Positions 5,789 through 7,606 of a DNA stretch of 7,606 nt are shown here, piece after piece. This stretch comes from Lachnospiraceae bacterium UBA3845. Lineage in GTDB: Bacteria > Bacillota > Clostridia > Lachnospirales > Lachnospiraceae. The notes under the pieces are model-generated. The model was not told the origin of the DNA. It did no database searches and saw only the letters and a list, made by a program, of their open reading frames with translations. Positions within the stretch are counted from its first letter, which is position 1, and each line of letters opens with the position of its first letter. Made by a program: the position numbers and the translations under genes. The stretch is taken from the NCBI GenBank assembly GCA_002392705.1, contig DGHP01000082.1:1-7606 (forward strand), in the 5' to 3' direction.

Positions 5789-6409
5789 ATGAAAGAACGC
5801 ATTTTAAGTCTTCTGATCGGCTATATTCTGGGCTCTGTCCTGACAGCGGAGATTATCGTCCGCGGAAAAACCGGCAGGCCCGCCTCTGAATTCGGTTCCG
5901 GGAATCCCGGGATGGCCAATGTAATGAGGGTATTCGGTTTCCGGACAGGAATCGCCGTACTTGCGGGAGATCTGCTGAAAACCGTCGCCGCATCTCTCCT
6001 GTCCTGCCTCCTCTTCCCCTCGCAGGGGCAGATTCTTGTCCTGTATGCGGGGCTCGGCGCTGTCATCGGACATAACTGGCCCCTGTGGAACCGGCTGAAG
6101 GGCGGCAAGGGTGTCGCCGTTTCCTGCATGGCCATATTCCTTTTCAGCCCGCTCTGGGGACTGATTGCCGACGCGGCCGGCATGCTGGTCGTTCTCTTCA
6201 CCGGCTATCTTCCCCTCGGCGCCGTCGTAATCACCACGCTGTATGCAGTATTTGCCATTCTTTTCCTCGGCAGGGAGGCAGCAGTGCTCTCCGTCATACT
6301 CGCACTTATCATGTTCCAGAGGCACTATCCGGGACTGGTCCGGGTGATGCGCGGGGAAGAACGCCGGAACGCGCAGCTCTTTAACAGAAATAAAGCAGGG
6401 AAACTCTGA
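5789..6409 (+). CDS. plsY: PlsY-family glycerol-3-phosphate acyltransferase
   Basis: This 206-residue integral membrane protein matches PlsY, which transfers an acyl group from acyl-phosphate to glycerol-3-phosphate in phospholipid synthesis. Motif 1 is at about 35-47 (FGSGNPGMANVMR), GDLLK at 60-64, motif 2 at 94-109 (GHNWPLWNRLKGGKGV), and motif 3 near 178-190 (RHYPGLVRVMRGEE). About five to seven hydrophobic segments are spread over the chain, as expected. Motif 1 departs from the usual GN-x-GATN-x-x-R by having Met-Ala in place of Ala-Thr, and the motif 3 region has PG where Asn is common, so it may be a divergent second copy. The start at 5789 has AAAGGGGG 7 bases upstream; the frame runs back to 5717 but that start overlaps the previous gene and lacks a ribosome site. 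It is the third gene after lepB. Confidence 0.87.
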   Translation: MKERILSLLIGYILGSVLTAEIIVRGKTGRPASEFGSGNPGMANVMRVFGFRTGIAVLAGDLLKTVAASLLSCLLFPSQGQILVLYAGLGAVIGHNWPLWNRLKGGKGVAVSCMAIFLFSPLWGLIADAAGMLVVLFTGYLPLGAVVITTLYAVFAILFLGREAAVLSVILALIMFQRHYPGLVRVMRGEERRNAQLFNRNKAGKL

Positions 6410-6432
6410 TATAATCAATGTTTCCCCGCTTT
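6392..6432 (+). terminator. Hairpin overlapping the plsY stop, possible terminator
   Basis: A 13-base stem with one mismatch, AAAGCAGGGAAAC (6392-6404) with GTTTCCCCGCTTT (6420-6432), encloses a 15-base loop containing the TGA stop (6407-6409). The tail CTTTCTCC is only weakly T-rich, so termination may be partial; it could equally protect the mRNA 3' end. The strong hairpin at 6576-6608 provides a backup for plus-strand transcripts. Confidence 0.5.
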
Positions 6433-6514
6433 CTCCATACCGGCGGATAATCCGCTTCTGACTGAAAACTTTGATTAAAAAAGGGCTGATGCGTTCTCGT
6501 GACTTCAGTCCCGA

Positions 6515-6562
6515 GAGGTTCACAGATCCTGAGATTTACAGATCCTGAGGTTCACAGATCTT
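6515..6562. repeat. Three tandem 16-base repeats between genes
   Basis: Units GAGGTTCACAGATCCT (6515-6530), GAGATTTACAGATCCT (6531-6546) and GAGGTTCACAGATCTT (6547-6562) are head to tail. The middle unit has two substitutions and the last has one. The array lies in the convergent 204-base gap between plsY and the third SH3b gene. That gap otherwise holds only the two hairpins listed here; I see no small gene in it. Confidence 0.85.
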
Positions 6563-6570
6563 AATTGAGA

Positions 6571-6608
6571 GGAAAAATCCCGGACAGGCAATAAGCCCGT
6601 CCGGGATT
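6571..6608 (-). terminator. Strong terminator for the third SH3b gene
   Basis: A perfect 10-bp stem, AATCCCGGAC (6576-6585) with GTCCGGGATT (6599-6608), has a small inner GGC/GCC pairing. On the minus strand it is followed by TTTCCTC, and the end of the stem is itself T-rich, giving TTTTT. It lies 5 bases beyond the stop codon of the SH3b gene. On the plus strand the tail is CTTTG, so it may also stop the lepB operon. Confidence 0.85.
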
Positions 6609-6613
6609 CTTTG

Positions 6614-7606
6614 TTACTGGAAGAACTTCGGTCCCATATAACCGACCATTCCATCTACTTCTACCTTATACCAGCCTTCTTCGGGACCGTAAAACAGCAC
6701 CGTGGTACCGGCCTGGTAAGTACCCAGTATATTGTCGCCGTAATCCGGCGCGCTTCTCAGATAGCAGGTTCCCGTCATAGTCAGATAGGTCGGCTGCGGC
6801 GCTTCCGTCTGAGCTGCCGGTGCTTCCGTCTGAGCTGCAGGCGCCTCCTGCACGACAGGTGCTGTCAGGACACTCCCGCCGTTCAGACCGCTGTCTGTAC
6901 TGACGGAGCTGTTCACTTCCTGGGAAGAATAACCTGAAACCGGCAGACTGCTCTCCGCGCTGTCTGTCTCCTGCGGCAGATCCGCATTCTCTGTTCCCGG
7001 AACCGTCGGCGCAGTAAGCGTCGTCGGCAGGACGATCCCTGCATTCGTTACGGTAACGCCTGTAGCCCGGTTCGTCATGGAAGAAGAATTCCCTCCCATG
7101 GAGGAGCTCCCGCTCAAAAGAATCGTGTTCCGCACATCGACAGAATCCGGGGCAGTTTCTTCTTCCGTTTCCTGCTGGCTGTTCTGCGCCGCTCCGATGC
7201 CTACAAGGGGAGCCTCCGGATCAAAATCCTGGACAGCTTCCCTGTCCCATTCCTGCGCAGTCTCCGAAGCGGATTCTGTTTCAGCCTCTGTCTCAGCTTC
7301 CGTCTCATCCTCCGGACGGCTTTCCGTCCCGGAAGCGTTCTCTGTATCAGCCTCTTCAGTGACGCCGGAAGCCGGGCCCGCGCCGGTTTTGATTCCGTCT
7401 TCCGCGCCGGTCTGGGTTCTGTCCGGAACAGGATCCTCTTCGCTTTCCGTCCCGGTCATCTCTTCCGTCTCTGTATCAGCCTCAGTCTGCTGTTCTTCTG
7501 TCTCCGCTTCGCTCTCGCTCTGCTTCTCCGTTTCAGCTTCTGTTTCGGTCTGCTTTTCCGACTCAGCTTCGCTCTCGCTCAGCTTCTCCGTTTCAGCTTC
7601 GCTCTC
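6614..7606 (-). CDS. SH3b-domain protein with Glu-rich repeat linker, 5' end outside window
   Basis: The frame is open from the right edge, so 330 C-terminal residues are seen and the start and any signal peptide lie beyond 7606. Visible residues 1-49 are an almost pure Glu/Ser/Thr/Ala tract made of 10-residue repeats (SESEAETEKQ type). Residues 50-150 continue acidic, with TEAETEAETES. A Ser/Gly/Asn-rich stretch follows at about 163-180, then Thr/Pro/Val-rich sequence and an APAAQTE repeat at about 254-268. One SH3b domain closes the protein at 273-330 (CYLRSAPDYGDNIL, GWYKVEVDGMVGYMGPKFF). The internal ATG at 7459 has no sensible ribosome site and falls mid-linker, so it is not the start. 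By analogy with the two other SH3b proteins here, a surface or wall-associated protein on a long flexible acidic stalk is likely. Whether it is a lipoprotein, wall-anchored or secreted cannot be told. It ends at a strong terminator. Confidence 0.85.
   Translation of the reverse strand, partial: ESEAETEKLSESEAESEKQTETEAETEKQSESEAETEEQQTEADTETEEMTGTESEEDPVPDRTQTGAEDGIKTGAGPASGVTEEADTENASGTESRPEDETEAETEAETESASETAQEWDREAVQDFDPEAPLVGIGAAQNSQQETEEETAPDSVDVRNTILLSGSSSMGGNSSSMTNRATGVTVTNAGIVLPTTLTAPTVPGTENADLPQETDSAESSLPVSGYSSQEVNSSVSTDSGLNGGSVLTAPVVQEAPAAQTEAPAAQTEAPQPTYLTMTGTCYLRSAPDYGDNILGTYQAGTTVLFYGPEEGWYKVEVDGMVGYMGPKFFQ
6801..6838 (-). repeat. 21-base in-frame direct repeat encoding APAAQTE
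   Basis: GCTTCCGTCTGAGCTGC occurs at 6801-6817 and 6822-6838, offset by 21 bases, or 7 codons. It encodes the doubled APAAQTE motif just before the SH3b domain of the third protein. The near-identity of the two copies suggests recent duplication. Confidence 0.75.
7490..7606 (-). repeat. 30-base tandem repeats encoding Glu-rich decapeptides
   Basis: Read on the minus strand, four consecutive decapeptide units are visible: a partial one at the edge (ESEAETEKL), SESEAESEKQ, TETEAETEKQ and SESEAETEEQ. Their 30-base DNA units occupy 7580-7606 (partial), 7550-7579, 7520-7549 and 7490-7519. A degenerate fifth unit follows (QTEADTETEE). The array continues out of the window, so its total length is unknown. 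Confidence 0.85.

Noticed and set aside
6410..6415. Perfect TATAAT after plsY as a promoter
   Set aside because: The sequence 17 bases upstream is GAAATA, not a -35 box, and the site lies in the loop of a hairpin with no gene following on that strand.
5804..6523. Long open frame on the minus strand opposite plsY
   Set aside because: Its translation is low-quality charged sequence without recognisable domains, whereas the plus strand carries clear PlsY motifs.

Overview
The window looks like chromosomal DNA from a Gram-positive Clostridia bacterium, most likely Lachnospiraceae. This is inferred from a DUF1836 protein, a YerC/YecD-type TrpR-like regulator, strong AGGAGG-type ribosome binding sites, lipoprotein signal peptides, a short SipS-like type I signal peptidase, and secreted SH3b proteins with Thr/Glu/Ser-rich linkers. 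I see no rRNA, tRNA, CRISPR array, transposase or phage gene.

Layout. Positions 1-1050 hold a small unrecognised gene on the minus strand (26-259), divergent from a DUF1836 gene (330-1001) that has a clear promoter and a terminator. Positions 1059-1455 hold a 104-residue YerC/YecD-like regulator on the minus strand; its 3' end has been duplicated into a three-unit minisatellite. Positions 1672-4267 hold two minus-strand SH3b lipoproteins of 513 aa (TTG start) and 287 aa. They share near-identical SH3b motifs and look like paralogues. Positions 4268-4703 are a divergent control region with two well-formed sigma-A-type promoters, a 10-base inverted repeat touching both, and a long leader that can fold upstream of the 287-aa gene. 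Positions 4704-6409 form a plus-strand operon: type I signal peptidase, a DUF2007-type protein with a C-terminal membrane anchor, and a PlsY-family membrane acyltransferase. Positions 6410-6613 hold a stop-overlapping hairpin, a three-copy 16-base tandem repeat and a strong terminator. Positions 6614-7606 hold the C-terminal 330 residues of a third SH3b protein, which enters from beyond the right edge through a repetitive Glu-rich tract.

How the genes relate. The theme is the cell envelope: three SH3b proteins outside the membrane, one protease that processes secreted proteins, and one phospholipid-synthesis enzyme. The two complete SH3b proteins carry lipoboxes, so signal peptidase II, not the LepB encoded here, should process them; the link to lepB is one of location and possibly shared control. 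No complete novel defence or mobile system is visible. The observations most worth a second look are the SH3b cluster with its acidic repeat linkers, the divergent promoter block, and the minisatellite that rewrites the C-terminus of the YerC-like protein.
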